Below, piece after piece: positions 7,142-14,340 of a stretch of 64,000 nt of DNA. The notes beneath the pieces are model-generated. The model was not told where the DNA came from and did no database searches. It worked only from the letters and a program-made list of their open reading frames with translations. This stretch comes from Aliidiomarina sedimenti (GTDB lineage Bacteria; Pseudomonadota; Gammaproteobacteria; Enterobacterales; Alteromonadaceae). The stretch lies in the NCBI RefSeq assembly GCF_003986955.1, contig NZ_PIPN01000003.1, forward strand, positions 1 to 64,000, read 5' to 3'. Positions within the stretch are counted from its first letter, which is position 1. The number at the start of each line of letters is the position of its first letter. The translations under genes and the position numbers were made by a program.

Positions 7142-7348
7142 ATGGCAGAATGGGTAATGGTTAGGTCAACGGCTATTCGGCGTATTGGCTACGATTCCGA
7201 CGCTATGCGCATGTATGTAGATTTTGAAGACAGCGACCCTGTCTACAGTTTTTGCAGGGTTCCCGAGAGAGTTTTCCGTGAGTTCATCAGTGCTAGGTCG
7301 GTGGGGCAGTACTACCATCAGTATATAAAGGATAGGTACGGCTGTTGA
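7142..7348 (+). CDS. KTSC-domain protein
   Basis: 68 residues with a strong ribosome site (AAGGAGAGG) before ATG 7142. The blocks MVRSTAIRRIGYDSDAMRMY, VYSFCRVPERVFREFISA and GQYYHQYIKDRY match the small KTSC domain (V.ST.I..IGYD, Y.F..VP..V...F..A.S.G.YF...I...Y). The family is often fused to or encoded near nucleases and toxins; its activity is unknown. It is a complete stand-alone cassette gene. The 88-base gap before it carries only the attC 9 end and its leader. Confidence 0.8.
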   Translation: MAEWVMVRSTAIRRIGYDSDAMRMYVDFEDSDPVYSFCRVPERVFREFISARSVGQYYHQYIKDRYGC

Positions 7349-7358
7349 AGCGAAAGAC

Positions 7359-7436
7359 ATTTAACAAGCGGCTTATGTTCGCAGCCTTCGGCTGCCGGAC
7401 GCTCGCAAGCTCGCGCTGCATAGCCGTGCGCTATAC
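7359..7436 (+). repeat. attC site 10 with altered R' core
   Basis: R'' ATTTAAC is at 7359-7365. The arms AGCGGCTTATG and GCATAGCCGTGC pair well, and the interior matches attC 5. The right core reads GCTATAC (7430-7436) instead of GTTATAC, changing the base next to the cleavage point, so recombination here may be impaired. Confidence 0.8.
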
Positions 7437-7439
7437 AGT

Positions 7440-7474
7440 TTGACACTGTTGCGCAACGCGCTACACTATAATCC
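7440..7474 (+). promoter_or_regulatory. higBA promoter and operator
   Basis: TTGACA at 7440-7445 and TACACT at 7462-7467 are 16 bp apart. A perfect GTTGCGCAAC palindrome (7448-7457) sits in the spacer and is a natural operator for HigA autorepression. The start point would fall at about 7474, right at the higB ATG (7475), so the mRNA is probably leaderless; no Shine-Dalgarno sequence is present. Confidence 0.65.
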
Positions 7475-7753
7475 ATGATTAGAACTTTCAAGCACAAGGG
7501 ACTGAGGCTTTACTTCGAAACAGGAAGTACCCGTGGTATTCAGGTGAAACATGCTACTAGATTGCGTTTGCAATTAACGGCGCTGAATACTGCGATGGAA
7601 GCTTCAGATCTCGACATTCCTGGATACAAACTCCATCCGTTAAAAGGTGACCGAAAGGGCATTTGGTCGATCACGGTCAGTGGCAACTGGCGTTTGACCT
7701 TTGAGTTTCGTGATGGCCATGTGTATCTGCTTGACTATGAGGATTATCACTGA
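7475..7753 (+). CDS. higB: HigB-type toxin (RelE/ParE fold mRNA interferase)
   Basis: 92 residues starting MIRTFKHKGLRLYFETG and ending HVYLLDYEDYH, with RGIQVKHATRLRLQLTALN and HPLKGDRKGIWSITVSGNWR. This is the pattern of HigB/RelE-like toxins (plasmid maintenance killer family), ribosome-dependent mRNA endonucleases with a basic/aromatic active site, here Arg and Trp in GNWRLTFEF and the C-terminal Tyr/His. The toxin gene precedes the antitoxin, as usual for higBA, and overlaps it by one base (TGATG). The pair carries its own promoter, which stabilises cassette arrays because losing the cassette is toxic. Confidence 0.92.
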   Translation: MIRTFKHKGLRLYFETGSTRGIQVKHATRLRLQLTALNTAMEASDLDIPGYKLHPLKGDRKGIWSITVSGNWRLTFEFRDGHVYLLDYEDYH

Positions 7754-8049
7754 TGTCTGTAATGTTTAACCCAGCCCATCCGGGTGAATTTATATCTGCA
7801 ACCTATATGGAACCTTTTGGCTTGAGTTGCCGTTATCTGGCGGCAAAATTAGATGTTTCACCGTCTACTTTGAACCGGGTTTTGAAGTGTCAAAGTGGCA
7901 TTAGCCCGGAAATGGCTCTTCGTTTATCGAAAGCTTTAGGTAGAAGCCCTGAAAGTTGGTTGGCGATGCAGGATGCTTACGATTTGTGGCATGCAGGAAA
8001 GAATTTGAGTTTAGATAAGGTGCAGAAGGTTGAGCTTACAGCTGCATAA
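7753..8049 (+). CDS. higA: HigA-type antitoxin (XRE helix-turn-helix)
   Basis: 98 residues. HPGEFISATYMEPFGLS opens the protein, and YLAAKLDVSPSTLNRVLKCQ is the HTH recognition region, followed by ISPEMALRLSKALGRSPE and SWLAMQDAYDLW, the standard HigA blocks. It binds HigB and represses the shared promoter, probably through the GTTGCGCAAC operator. Its ATG overlaps the higB stop. The stop TAA lies inside the R'' end of attC 11. Confidence 0.93.
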   Translation: MSVMFNPAHPGEFISATYMEPFGLSCRYLAAKLDVSPSTLNRVLKCQSGISPEMALRLSKALGRSPESWLAMQDAYDLWHAGKNLSLDKVQKVELTAA

Positions 8050-8118
8050 CAAGTCGCATCAGTTCGCGCCTGCGGCGCCAGACACGCTAACGCACGTCGG
8101 TTATTTCGGGCGTTATGT
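8044..8118 (+). repeat. attC site 11
   Basis: R'' GCATAAC at 8044-8050 and R' GTTATGT at 8112-8118, with inner GCGCCTGCGGCGC and GACACGCTAACGCACGTC. About 75 bp. Confidence 0.88.
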
Positions 8119-8137
8119 TTCACCGGAGGAAAGGTAG

Positions 8138-8395
8138 ATGGAGTTTTTAGAGAAGATATTTGTTAGTGAAAATTACATAATGATAGCTATTGTGGGTATT
8201 GTAGTTGTAGCTCTATGGTTCCTGCCTGCAGTCCTCGCTTTGTTTTTCAACCGCAAGCACTTCAAATTGATCTTACTTGCGTGTGTCCCTGCGGGGTTCT
8301 CATTAATCGCGTGGAGCGGAGTGTTGATTTGGGCGACCACTGGAAAGGTGGTCGAGAAGTACTCAAAAAAGGCCGAGTCTGACCCACAACCATAA
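8138..8395 (+). CDS. Superinfection-immunity-like membrane protein
   Basis: 85 residues with a ribosome site GGAGGAAAGG before ATG 8138. Two membrane helices are visible (IMIAIVGIVVVALWFLPAVL and ILLACVPAGFSLIAWSGVLI) joined by a short basic loop FFNRKHFK. The pattern FLPAVLAL - IAWSGVLIWA resembles the T4 Imm-like superinfection immunity family (FLPTIIAL ... GW..IGW..AL.WA), which blocks phage DNA entry at the inner membrane. Many bacterial members have unknown roles. Assignment is moderate because the domain is short and hydrophobic. Confidence 0.6.
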   Translation: MEFLEKIFVSENYIMIAIVGIVVVALWFLPAVLALFFNRKHFKLILLACVPAGFSLIAWSGVLIWATTGKVVEKYSKKAESDPQP

Positions 8396-8423
8396 CAATT
8401 CGCCTCTGAGTTCGGCATTAGGT
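8390..8423 (+). repeat. attC remnant (site 12)
   Basis: CCATAAC (8390-8396) and ATTAGGT (8417-8423) look like R'' and a mutated R' but are only 34 bp apart, with little hairpin between them. This is probably a deleted attC at the old end of the array. Confidence 0.5.
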
Positions 8424-8430
8424 TTTAATT

Positions 8431-8844
8431 ATGATTGTTGCTCCCTCATTTTTCCTCATAGGGCTTTTTCTCTTAGTTGGGTTTCTTGGAGTTACCTTGA
8501 TACCAGCTATTTTTTTAGCGTGGCTGGGGAAAAATTCTCGACTATTTAGAATAAATAACCCATTCCGTGCTATTTACCTTACAGCGGGAATCGCATTTGT
8601 TGTTCGAGCTATCATCGCCGCACCGCAAATGGCGATTGCGTCAAACGTACAGGGTGTCGAGGTTTTCATTCCGCCTTATTTGATTTGCTTTTTCATTGTG
8701 GGCTTCATTGTTTTTAGTAGACGACTTGATAGTGAACACTATGGAAAAAAGGAGGCAATTATATCCGCCGGAATTTCGTTGGCTTGTGTATTATGGTATT
8801 TATTAGTTGAGTTAGCTGTATATACGTACATTGGGAAAACCTAA
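8431..8844 (+). CDS. Four-helix membrane protein, last gene of the array
   Basis: 137 residues, mostly hydrophobic, with four likely membrane helices: FFLIGLFLLVGFLGVTLIPA, AIYLTAGIAFVVRAIIAA, YLICFFIVGFIVFSR and AIISAGISLACVLWYLLVEL. No family recognised. It follows the attC remnant and has no attC behind it. The sequence 8845-9000 is AT-rich, without a further gene or a recognisable site, and probably marks the junction with the chromosome. Confidence 0.65.
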   Translation: MIVAPSFFLIGLFLLVGFLGVTLIPAIFLAWLGKNSRLFRINNPFRAIYLTAGIAFVVRAIIAAPQMAIASNVQGVEVFIPPYLICFFIVGFIVFSRRLDSEHYGKKEAIISAGISLACVLWYLLVELAVYTYIGKT

Positions 8845-9024
8845 ACACCCAATCAAAAATTCTGAATAAAATGAAATTTAAATATTTCCGTGACCCGACA
8901 ATTTTGTCTTTAAGGTGGATAATGCATCGGCTTGTTCGATCTGTGGAAAGGGAGGGCTCTGGTTTAGTGCCGGTGGTTTCTATGGCGTAAATGAAATCTG
9001 CACGTGGGATGCAAGCTAAAAATC

Positions 9025-9822
9025 GTGGAAATAACTGAAGAAAATAAACTGGAAGAAATTTTACGCTTGGCAGCGGGGGAGCCGGCTCATCGGCCGCAGT
9101 TCTGTGAAGTCCTGCTGAGCTCGAAGGTATTTGTACTCGGAACAACCGCAGAGGCAGATACTGACGGAGAGGTCTATTTAGAGGCCGGCAGTAAAATCCA
9201 GATCAAACACTGGGAAAAGGCCGATGCGTCACCTGTCATCCCGTTCTTTTCATCGCTGGAAGTTCTGCAGAAATCGATTGAGCGCGAAGAATCATTCCTG
9301 GCTTTGCCGGCCCGTTCTTTATTTGAGATGACCGAGGGGGCCAGACTGGTTCTCAACCCTATGTCGGAGTATGGCAAGGAGTTTAGTCCCGAAGAAGTTG
9401 CTCAGCTGTTATCTATCGGCATTAGTCGGGCGCCGTCTCCAAGGGTGGTTGAGAAAGAAACTAAGGTGCTACTCGGCCAGCCGTCTAACTATCCCTCTAG
9501 AATGGTTGATTCTCTTACCCAGCTTTTAGCGAAGCACAGTAATGTTAAAAAAGCATACTTAGCGCTCATGCACGATACCTCTGTTGATGAAAGGCCACAT
9601 CTAATAGTGGGCATCGAAGCAGAAGGCGGTAGTGAGAAGGTGATGAGGGAGGCCGGCAATGTAGCGGGTGATACTGCACCTGACGGTGAGCCAGTTGATT
9701 TATACCCGGTTCATGAGAATGAACAGGGGGTGAGCGACTACTTTATCAATCAAACCAAACCTTTCTATGAGAGAAAATGGGGCTCCCGACTCCGCTCATG
9801 GCTTGGTTCGGGTAGGGCATAG
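9025..9822 (+). CDS. sseB: SseB family protein
   Basis: About 265 residues. The N-terminal domain (NKLEEILRLAAGEP, FCEVLLSSKVFVLG, then FFSSLEVLQ and LALPARSLFEM) matches the SseB N-terminal domain. From about residue 145, KVLLGQPSNYPSRMVDSL and VKKAYLALMHD match the SseB C-terminal domain. E. coli SseB was named for altered serine sensitivity; its mechanism is unclear. The start is uncertain: GTG 9025 and GTG 9004 are in frame and neither has a good ribosome site. It is the first gene after the integron and appears chromosomal. Confidence 0.8.
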   Translation: MEITEENKLEEILRLAAGEPAHRPQFCEVLLSSKVFVLGTTAEADTDGEVYLEAGSKIQIKHWEKADASPVIPFFSSLEVLQKSIEREESFLALPARSLFEMTEGARLVLNPMSEYGKEFSPEEVAQLLSIGISRAPSPRVVEKETKVLLGQPSNYPSRMVDSLTQLLAKHSNVKKAYLALMHDTSVDERPHLIVGIEAEGGSEKVMREAGNVAGDTAPDGEPVDLYPVHENEQGVSDYFINQTKPFYERKWGSRLRSWLGSGRA

Positions 9823-9907
9823 TAACAGCAGCGCTCTGATACAGTCGCTTTCCCCTGTAAGGTTTTGTTACTATTAGGGTTATTCGAACCTAAATGGACT
9901 TATTAAC

Positions 9908-10924
9908 GTGATCAAATGGACTATTCGTGTACTTATCCTCATTCTTATCACTATGGTTATCGGTGCTGCTGCTCATCAAGTGAAGCGCTCGTGGAGCCTC
10001 CACCATCAAAGCATGGAGAGTCATAGCGAGCGAATTGACAAACACCGCACGGAACTTGCAGAGCTGCGTCATGAACTCGAGCAAGCCACGACGGGCGCCG
10101 CTAGCGACAGTACGGAAGAAGATATCCGTTTGCTGGAAACCAGAATCGCTGACGCCAATATTTTTATTATTGCCTTAGAAAAAGGAAAATCGCGGTTACA
10201 GCGCAGTTTTTTGCGGGTTTGGATTGGCAATGCCGTCATGTTCGGCACCTTTATTTTGCTGGGTTTGTATTATCTGCTCGGGTCTGAACCGGGCTTTAGC
10301 CGTGATGAGCGGCAGTGGCTGGAAAGCGAGCCCGGGAACATTCCTGGTCTGCAGCTTGCTCCTCAAAGCAGTCAGCGCGATGCTGCGCCAGCGCGTAACG
10401 CCTCGAACTTCTCTACCGGTCGACTAAAAGCAACCAACAAACACAAGCTTAAAGTAGTCCGCAGTAAAACCCTGACTATCATGGCACTCGCCTTTTTACT
10501 CTCGCCTCATGGGGCGCTTGGAGTCGAATTGTATTTTCTATATCAGTCGCTGACTGGCGGCCCCATTCCCATCCAGTTTATGGAGTGGGGCGGGTTTATG
10601 CAGAGCGTAATGTTGGCTATTCCTTTTAGTTTGGTAGGTCTCTATTTGCTTGGATCTGGTACCAGTAACGCGACGTTAGACAGCCGAAAAGAGCTGCTGA
10701 CGCTGCCCGGTAACAAGCGCAACATTCGATTTCGTGACGTCGAGTCATTGCAGCTTAACAAGCTACTTACCACCGGTGAGCGCAGTTATGTGAATAACCA
10801 GATACAAGTGAACCTACAAAATGGCGAGAGCGTGTCGTTGCTAAGTCATGCTGACAAGGAACAGATTTACGTTGATATCATTCGCACCGCGCTGTTCATG
10901 CGAAAACCCTTGATTCTTACTTAA
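9908..10924 (+). CDS. Unknown membrane protein with coiled coil
   Basis: 338 residues from GTG 9908. An N-terminal helix (RVLILILITMVIGAAAHQV) is followed by a charged helical stretch at about 30-95 likely to form a coiled coil (HRTELAELRHELEQATTG). Further membrane segments follow: AVMFGTFILLGLYYLLGS, TIMALAFLLSPHGALGVELY and VMLAIPFSLVGLYLLG. The tail is a soluble beta-rich domain, possibly PH-like, around FRDVESLQLN and QIQVNLQNGESVSLLSH. I know no family name. It stands alone on the strand between SseB and a small lipoprotein. Confidence 0.7.
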   Translation: MIKWTIRVLILILITMVIGAAAHQVKRSWSLHHQSMESHSERIDKHRTELAELRHELEQATTGAASDSTEEDIRLLETRIADANIFIIALEKGKSRLQRSFLRVWIGNAVMFGTFILLGLYYLLGSEPGFSRDERQWLESEPGNIPGLQLAPQSSQRDAAPARNASNFSTGRLKATNKHKLKVVRSKTLTIMALAFLLSPHGALGVELYFLYQSLTGGPIPIQFMEWGGFMQSVMLAIPFSLVGLYLLGSGTSNATLDSRKELLTLPGNKRNIRFRDVESLQLNKLLTTGERSYVNNQIQVNLQNGESVSLLSHADKEQIYVDIIRTALFMRKPLILT

Positions 10925-10988
10925 CCGGAGCAACGTGTCCTGCGGTGAAGCGTGTTGCTAGCTTTGGACTTACATCGAGTTGTAATCC

Positions 10989-11294
10989 ATGAAGCATAAA
11001 ATTATCTGCGCCCTAATACTCGCTCTTTTCCTTGGTTCTTGTAGCCAGGCTCCTGCAAGCCAGGAGTATATGCCGCTTGTCTTAGATAACCGGGAGGGCT
11101 TCGTTGAAGACCCTGCGTTGCTTACTAAAGAGCATGTAGACCGGGTGGAGCATGTTTTACGATTTTACGACGTGGAGTTTGATCGGGTGTCGGATACACG
11201 GCTGCTGATTAGTTCGTCTATTGATAAAGACAGCCTTTGGAATTTCACCAAAAAAGCAGAGGACAGCGAGTGGCTCGAGAACCATCCGCTGTGA
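10989..11294 (+). CDS. Small lipoprotein
   Basis: 101 residues. A signal sequence, MKHKIICALILALFLGSCSQ, carries a lipobox (LGSC, Cys 18), so the mature protein would be membrane-anchored. The remainder (LTKEHVDRVEHVLRFYDVEF, then TRLLISSSIDKDSLWNFTKK) is a compact alpha/beta unit with no family I recognise. Serine-rich SSS after the second strand is noted but not interpreted. Confidence 0.7.
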   Translation: MKHKIICALILALFLGSCSQAPASQEYMPLVLDNREGFVEDPALLTKEHVDRVEHVLRFYDVEFDRVSDTRLLISSSIDKDSLWNFTKKAEDSEWLENHPL

Positions 11295-11344
11295 GTAGGG
11301 GCCGCTATGAGTGGGGGATAACCAACTGCGGCCCGTGTAGTTTC

Positions 11345-11370
11345 TAAAAAAAAGCTCGGTGAGCCGAGCA
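11345..11370 (-). terminator. Intrinsic terminator pointing leftward, without a gene
   Basis: Read on the - strand, GCTCGG - CTCA - CCGAGC is followed by eight T, a complete rho-independent terminator. No - strand gene ends here. On the + strand it lies in the leader of the next gene and has no T-run. Confidence 0.6.
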
Positions 11371-11392
11371 TTCTAAATCAGGGAGAATAAAA

Positions 11393-11653
11393 ATGAATAA
11401 AGCCAGAAAACAGGCTACTACAAGACGAAACATTGCGATCATATTTTTCGTACTTGCTGCTGGAAACATATTGATGAAAATATTTGGTCTTTCTTCACTC
11501 GATACTTCATCTGCCTCTACATTCAATGGTGCTATAGGCATTAAACTTGGCTACTACTCAGCTCCATTGATTCTGGTGGTTGTTGGCTGGTTTTTTCTTG
11601 ATTCCAGCAAAAATAAAGCACTGGAAGCGGAGTCAATAGAAGCCCGTAAATGA
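11393..11653 (+). CDS. Small two-TM membrane protein
   Basis: 86 residues with GGGAG before the ATG. Two hydrophobic helices (IAIIFFVLAAGNILMKIFGL and YYSAPLILVVVGWFFLDSS) are joined by a Ser/Thr-rich loop, with basic residues at both ends. No family recognised. It precedes a lipoprotein gene by 40 bases and may be co-transcribed with it. Confidence 0.65.
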   Translation: MNKARKQATTRRNIAIIFFVLAAGNILMKIFGLSSLDTSSASTFNGAIGIKLGYYSAPLILVVVGWFFLDSSKNKALEAESIEARK

Positions 11654-11693
11654 CCTTTAAGAAATCATTTACTATCGGAACACGGAGAAGGCA

Positions 11694-12254
11694 TTGAAAT
11701 ATAAGGAAATATTGCGAACCTTATGTGTTCTGCTTCAAGTGGTTTTTTTAGCATCCTGTGCCTCAACGGCGGATAAAGATGAGGCGACGACGCCTGAGGA
11801 TGAGTATAGAAATTTAATGAGTGCAGCGTCATATATGAGGGTCCTTGAGCTTTATGTAGCCGGAGTTGCTCATAGCTGCACGGATCTCCTTGGACAAGAC
11901 GACGCGATAATGGATGGCATAAGTGATGGCTGGAAAACCAGAAATAGAGAATATATAGACGCTGGTAGGACGTTAATCATGGCGCAGGCGTACCTTAACA
12001 TGAAACTAAGACAGGCAGAGTTAGGGGAGGATAAGGGATTCGCTGTAGCGCGCGCGGAGGCTGCGGAGTTTGGTGCTGCGATAGAGAGGGATAGTGCTCG
12101 GATGGCCAATGCCCATCTTTCCGGGAGTCATAATGACCAGCTAGAAAGCTGCAATAACTTTGCGCATCAAGTTAGCACTGGACGCTATGACATAACTCCC
12201 CGGTTAGACCGTTATCTTCAGTTGCAAAAAATGGTACAGATAACGGAAAGATAA
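11694..12254 (+). CDS. Lipoprotein, paralogue of 18222-18770
   Basis: 186 residues from TTG 11694 (GGAGAAGG precedes). Lipobox FLASCAS. The mature part is helical: MRVLELYVAGVAHSCTDLLG, QDDAIMDGISDGWKTRN and EYIDAGRTLIMA. The protein at 18222 shows the same order (AGTCKNLLGRDD, EDGIVDNWKLNNGEYSYAG, AEQLKICNGF, AGQYDITP), so the two are clearly paralogous. Both have two conserved Cys outside the lipobox (HSC/GTC and ESC/KIC), which could form a disulfide. Function unknown. Confidence 0.75.
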   Translation: MKYKEILRTLCVLLQVVFLASCASTADKDEATTPEDEYRNLMSAASYMRVLELYVAGVAHSCTDLLGQDDAIMDGISDGWKTRNREYIDAGRTLIMAQAYLNMKLRQAELGEDKGFAVARAEAAEFGAAIERDSARMANAHLSGSHNDQLESCNNFAHQVSTGRYDITPRLDRYLQLQKMVQITER

Positions 12255-12291
12255 CTACGGTATGTGTTAGCCATTCTTAGGAGCGATACGA

Positions 12292-12933
12292 ATGAATAAA
12301 GTAAAAAGCGTCGTTAAAGGATACAAATCATTTTTACTCGTTATTTTCCTGATGCTGTTTTTCCGAACCGCTTATGCAGATTGGTCGCATGTTCCCACCA
12401 GTTCTATGGAGCCGACGATTCTTCCCGGCGATGTCATCTGGATTGATAAGACCAGCTTTGGTCCATCGCTCCCTTATTTTAATAAGCGGCTTTTCACATG
12501 GAGCCAGCCTGAGCGGGGCGACATTATTACCTTCATTCCGCCGCATGAAGATGTGCTCTATGTGAAAAGGGTCATGGGTGTACCCGGCGATAGTCTCTAC
12601 ATAGAAGACAATACCATCTATATAAATAATCGGCGCCTGGAGCAGTCCGTGACCCATTCAACGGATGATATTATTCTCGGCACCGAGACTCTTTTTGAAG
12701 CCGAGCATGCTTTTAAAGTAATTAGAGGCAGAAGCTTTCCGAACTCAGGAAGACGCGTTGTTGTTCCTGACGGGAAGTTGTTCGTGATGGGCGATTACAG
12801 GAACAATAGTGTGGATTCACGCGCTTGGGGATTCGTTGATGAAAATCGTGTGATGGGTAAAGTGTCTTCAGTTGCTGTTTCATTTTCAGATGAAAGAGAG
12901 CGACTTGCAAGACTCGCCATCCCTATTCAGTAA
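12292..12933 (+). CDS. lepB: Signal peptidase I (additional copy)
   Basis: 213 residues. One N-terminal hydrophobic segment (SFLLVIFLMLFFRTAYA) is followed by the catalytic Ser box PTSSMEPTILPGDV (Ser 38), the Lys box LYVKRVMGVPGD (Lys 92) and the late box MGDYRNNSVDSRAWGFV. The Ser-Lys dyad is intact. It cleaves signal peptides on the periplasmic face. It is shorter than housekeeping LepB of enterobacteria and has one rather than two anchoring helices. It is not next to lepA, rnc or era, so it is probably a supernumerary, specialised peptidase. The neighbours are small exported proteins. Confidence 0.88.
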   Translation: MNKVKSVVKGYKSFLLVIFLMLFFRTAYADWSHVPTSSMEPTILPGDVIWIDKTSFGPSLPYFNKRLFTWSQPERGDIITFIPPHEDVLYVKRVMGVPGDSLYIEDNTIYINNRRLEQSVTHSTDDIILGTETLFEAEHAFKVIRGRSFPNSGRRVVVPDGKLFVMGDYRNNSVDSRAWGFVDENRVMGKVSSVAVSFSDERERLARLAIPIQ

Positions 12934-13001
12934 GCTTCTAGCTGCGGCGTGAAAATGCCTGGTCTCGTATATTGCTACCATCGTTGGGAATATAGATCGG
13001 C

Positions 13002-13634
13002 TCAAATCACGTTATGGACCAGCCCAAGTTTGACCGCCTCGCGGCAATTGATATACCAGTTTTCGTGAGCCCGCTCGCAAACTGTGTCGAAATCCACCTT
13101 TGAGTCTTTGATTATCGCCTGAAAGCCCTGTTGCTCAATAATAACGGAATGTTCGATTTCGTGAAGTGTGGCCTTGAGCACTGCAACGCAGCTACGCAAA
13201 GGGCCGTCGAGGGGGATGGTTTTGTGCATCTGGCGGTCGTGGATCATCAGCCATGTCTCCTCGGTCAGGAAACGACAATCGACCGGGAAGGCTGCCATGA
13301 ACGTGGCGCCAGCCGAATAAACCGCGACCTTACCGAGGAATATTATCTCGCGCCCATCCTGCTCCCTTAGTAAACGAACATCGTCACCCATCAGCCGCGC
13401 TACCTCGGGATCACCACCGAGCGTGGTGATGGAAATAACGATAGGCCCCGCGGGGCAGGTTTCCAGCTGCTGACGGAAGCGGTCATACATGGACTGATCG
13501 ACAGAACCCGACAGACGTATATGCGGATTAGCAAGCAAGGCTAGGCAGTCAGAATCGGGCATCAGGGAACTCCGGGTGTTTAAAAAATAATCAGTTGTTT
13601 CCTGAGTATAGGAAAGAGACACCATGTATTCCAC
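13002..13634 (-). CDS. ClpP-like serine protease family protein
   Basis: 210 residues from GTG 13634 (ATG ten bases in is also possible). It has the ClpP fold order: PIVISITTLGGDPEVA (oxyanion Gly-Gly), GKVAVYSAGATFMAAFP with the nucleophile Ser in YSAG, then TWLMIHDRQM with the catalytic His. It is distinct from housekeeping ClpP because the N-terminal pore loop region differs and there is no adjacent clpX. It may act on its own or process membrane proteins. It runs opposite to the surrounding lipoprotein genes. Confidence 0.75.
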   Translation of the reverse strand: MEYMVSLSYTQETTDYFLNTRSSLMPDSDCLALLANPHIRLSGSVDQSMYDRFRQQLETCPAGPIVISITTLGGDPEVARLMGDDVRLLREQDGREIIFLGKVAVYSAGATFMAAFPVDCRFLTEETWLMIHDRQMHKTIPLDGPLRSCVAVLKATLHEIEHSVIIEQQGFQAIIKDSKVDFDTVCERAHENWYINCREAVKLGLVHNVI

Positions 13635-13664
13635 AGCCGTTGCACTTCATTGGAGCACCACAGT

Positions 13665-13742
13665 ATGAAATCGATGCGCACATTCGTTATGACGTTATTT
13701 GTCCTGCTGGTTGGTTGTCTGTATGGCTTCCCTAAATGCTAG
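13665..13742 (+). pseudogene. Truncated lipoprotein leader
   Basis: An ATG opens MKSMRTFVMTLFVLLVGCLY, a textbook lipoprotein signal with lipobox LVGC, but the frame stops after 25 residues at 13740-13742. The stop falls where the convergent vapC gene ends. This looks like the 5' stump of a lipoprotein gene cut off when the vapBC module arrived. It could also be a very short genuine lipopeptide. Confidence 0.45.
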
Positions 13743-14130
13743 TAGCATTAAGAAGTCCGAGATGTTTTACAAATGGCAGAAAGTCTTTATCTGAGAACAG
13801 TAAAGGAAGGTTATGTTCGATGCAAAATGACGCAATAATAACGTCGGCGGTTTTTCGAATTGTAATGCCTTTTTTGCGTAACTTTCGGAAATTCTCTGCA
13901 CTTTTTATTGCCATGCTTTGCCCAAGCATTTCAAACACGGTTAGCTCTTCGAGCATGCGTTTGGCAATCTTATAATCTCTGTCGTGCCGAAACCCCTGGA
14001 GGACCTCAACCAGGATCAAATCGCCAATAGCGACGGCGCGACTACCCAGAGTACGGTCAAGAAAATCGGCCTCGGCTGAGTCATTACCGCTGAAGTAATC
14101 AATCCAGACGCTGGAATCCACAAGTATCAA
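13732..14130 (-). CDS. vapC: VapC-type PIN-domain toxin
   Basis: 132 residues starting at TTG 14128-14130, which overlaps the vapB stop. ILVDSSVWIDYFSG gives the first Asp, DLILVEVLQGF the Glu, RKTADVIIASFCIEHNLPLL the third acidic residue and FSDKDFLPF the last: the full PIN active site of VapC RNases that cleave tRNA or rRNA. A longer reading from 14166 would overlap vapB further and add no motif. Transcribed with vapB. Confidence 0.9.
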   Translation of the reverse strand: MILVDSSVWIDYFSGNDSAEADFLDRTLGSRAVAIGDLILVEVLQGFRHDRDYKIAKRMLEELTVFEMLGQSMAIKSAENFRKLRKKGITIRKTADVIIASFCIEHNLPLLFSDKDFLPFVKHLGLLNATSI

Positions 14131-14321
14131 GAGGCGCGTCTCATATCGTCGAGATCGCCTGACCATTCCAGCTTGCCTCTGTACTGCTTTATTTCTTCTT
14201 GTTTTTTCATTTTGATCAATGCTTTGAGGCCAAGCTCTACGGCTTCTTTCTTTGTTTTGACTCCTGTAGCCTTAAGCGCGTCATTCATTAATTTGTCATC
14301 TATTTCTATATTGGTTCGCAT
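14127..14321 (-). CDS. vapB: VapB-type antitoxin
   Basis: 64 residues from ATG 14321, with AAGGTGG upstream. MRTNIEIDDKLMNDALKATG then TKKEAVELGLKALI is the ribbon-helix-helix of type II VapB (DUF2191-like) antitoxins. The C-terminal part, RGKLEWSGDLDDMR, is the usual toxin-binding tail. It inhibits VapC and autoregulates the operon, presumably through the palindrome at 14341-14363. Confidence 0.9.
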   Translation of the reverse strand: MRTNIEIDDKLMNDALKATGVKTKKEAVELGLKALIKMKKQEEIKQYRGKLEWSGDLDDMRRAS

Positions 14322-14340
14322 GGCGGCCACCTTTAGTTAT

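Noticed and set aside
7467-7472. TATAAT as the -10 box of higBA
   Set aside because: It is a perfect hexamer, but the spacer from TTGACA would be 21 bp and the start point would fall inside higB; TACACT at 16 bp fits better.
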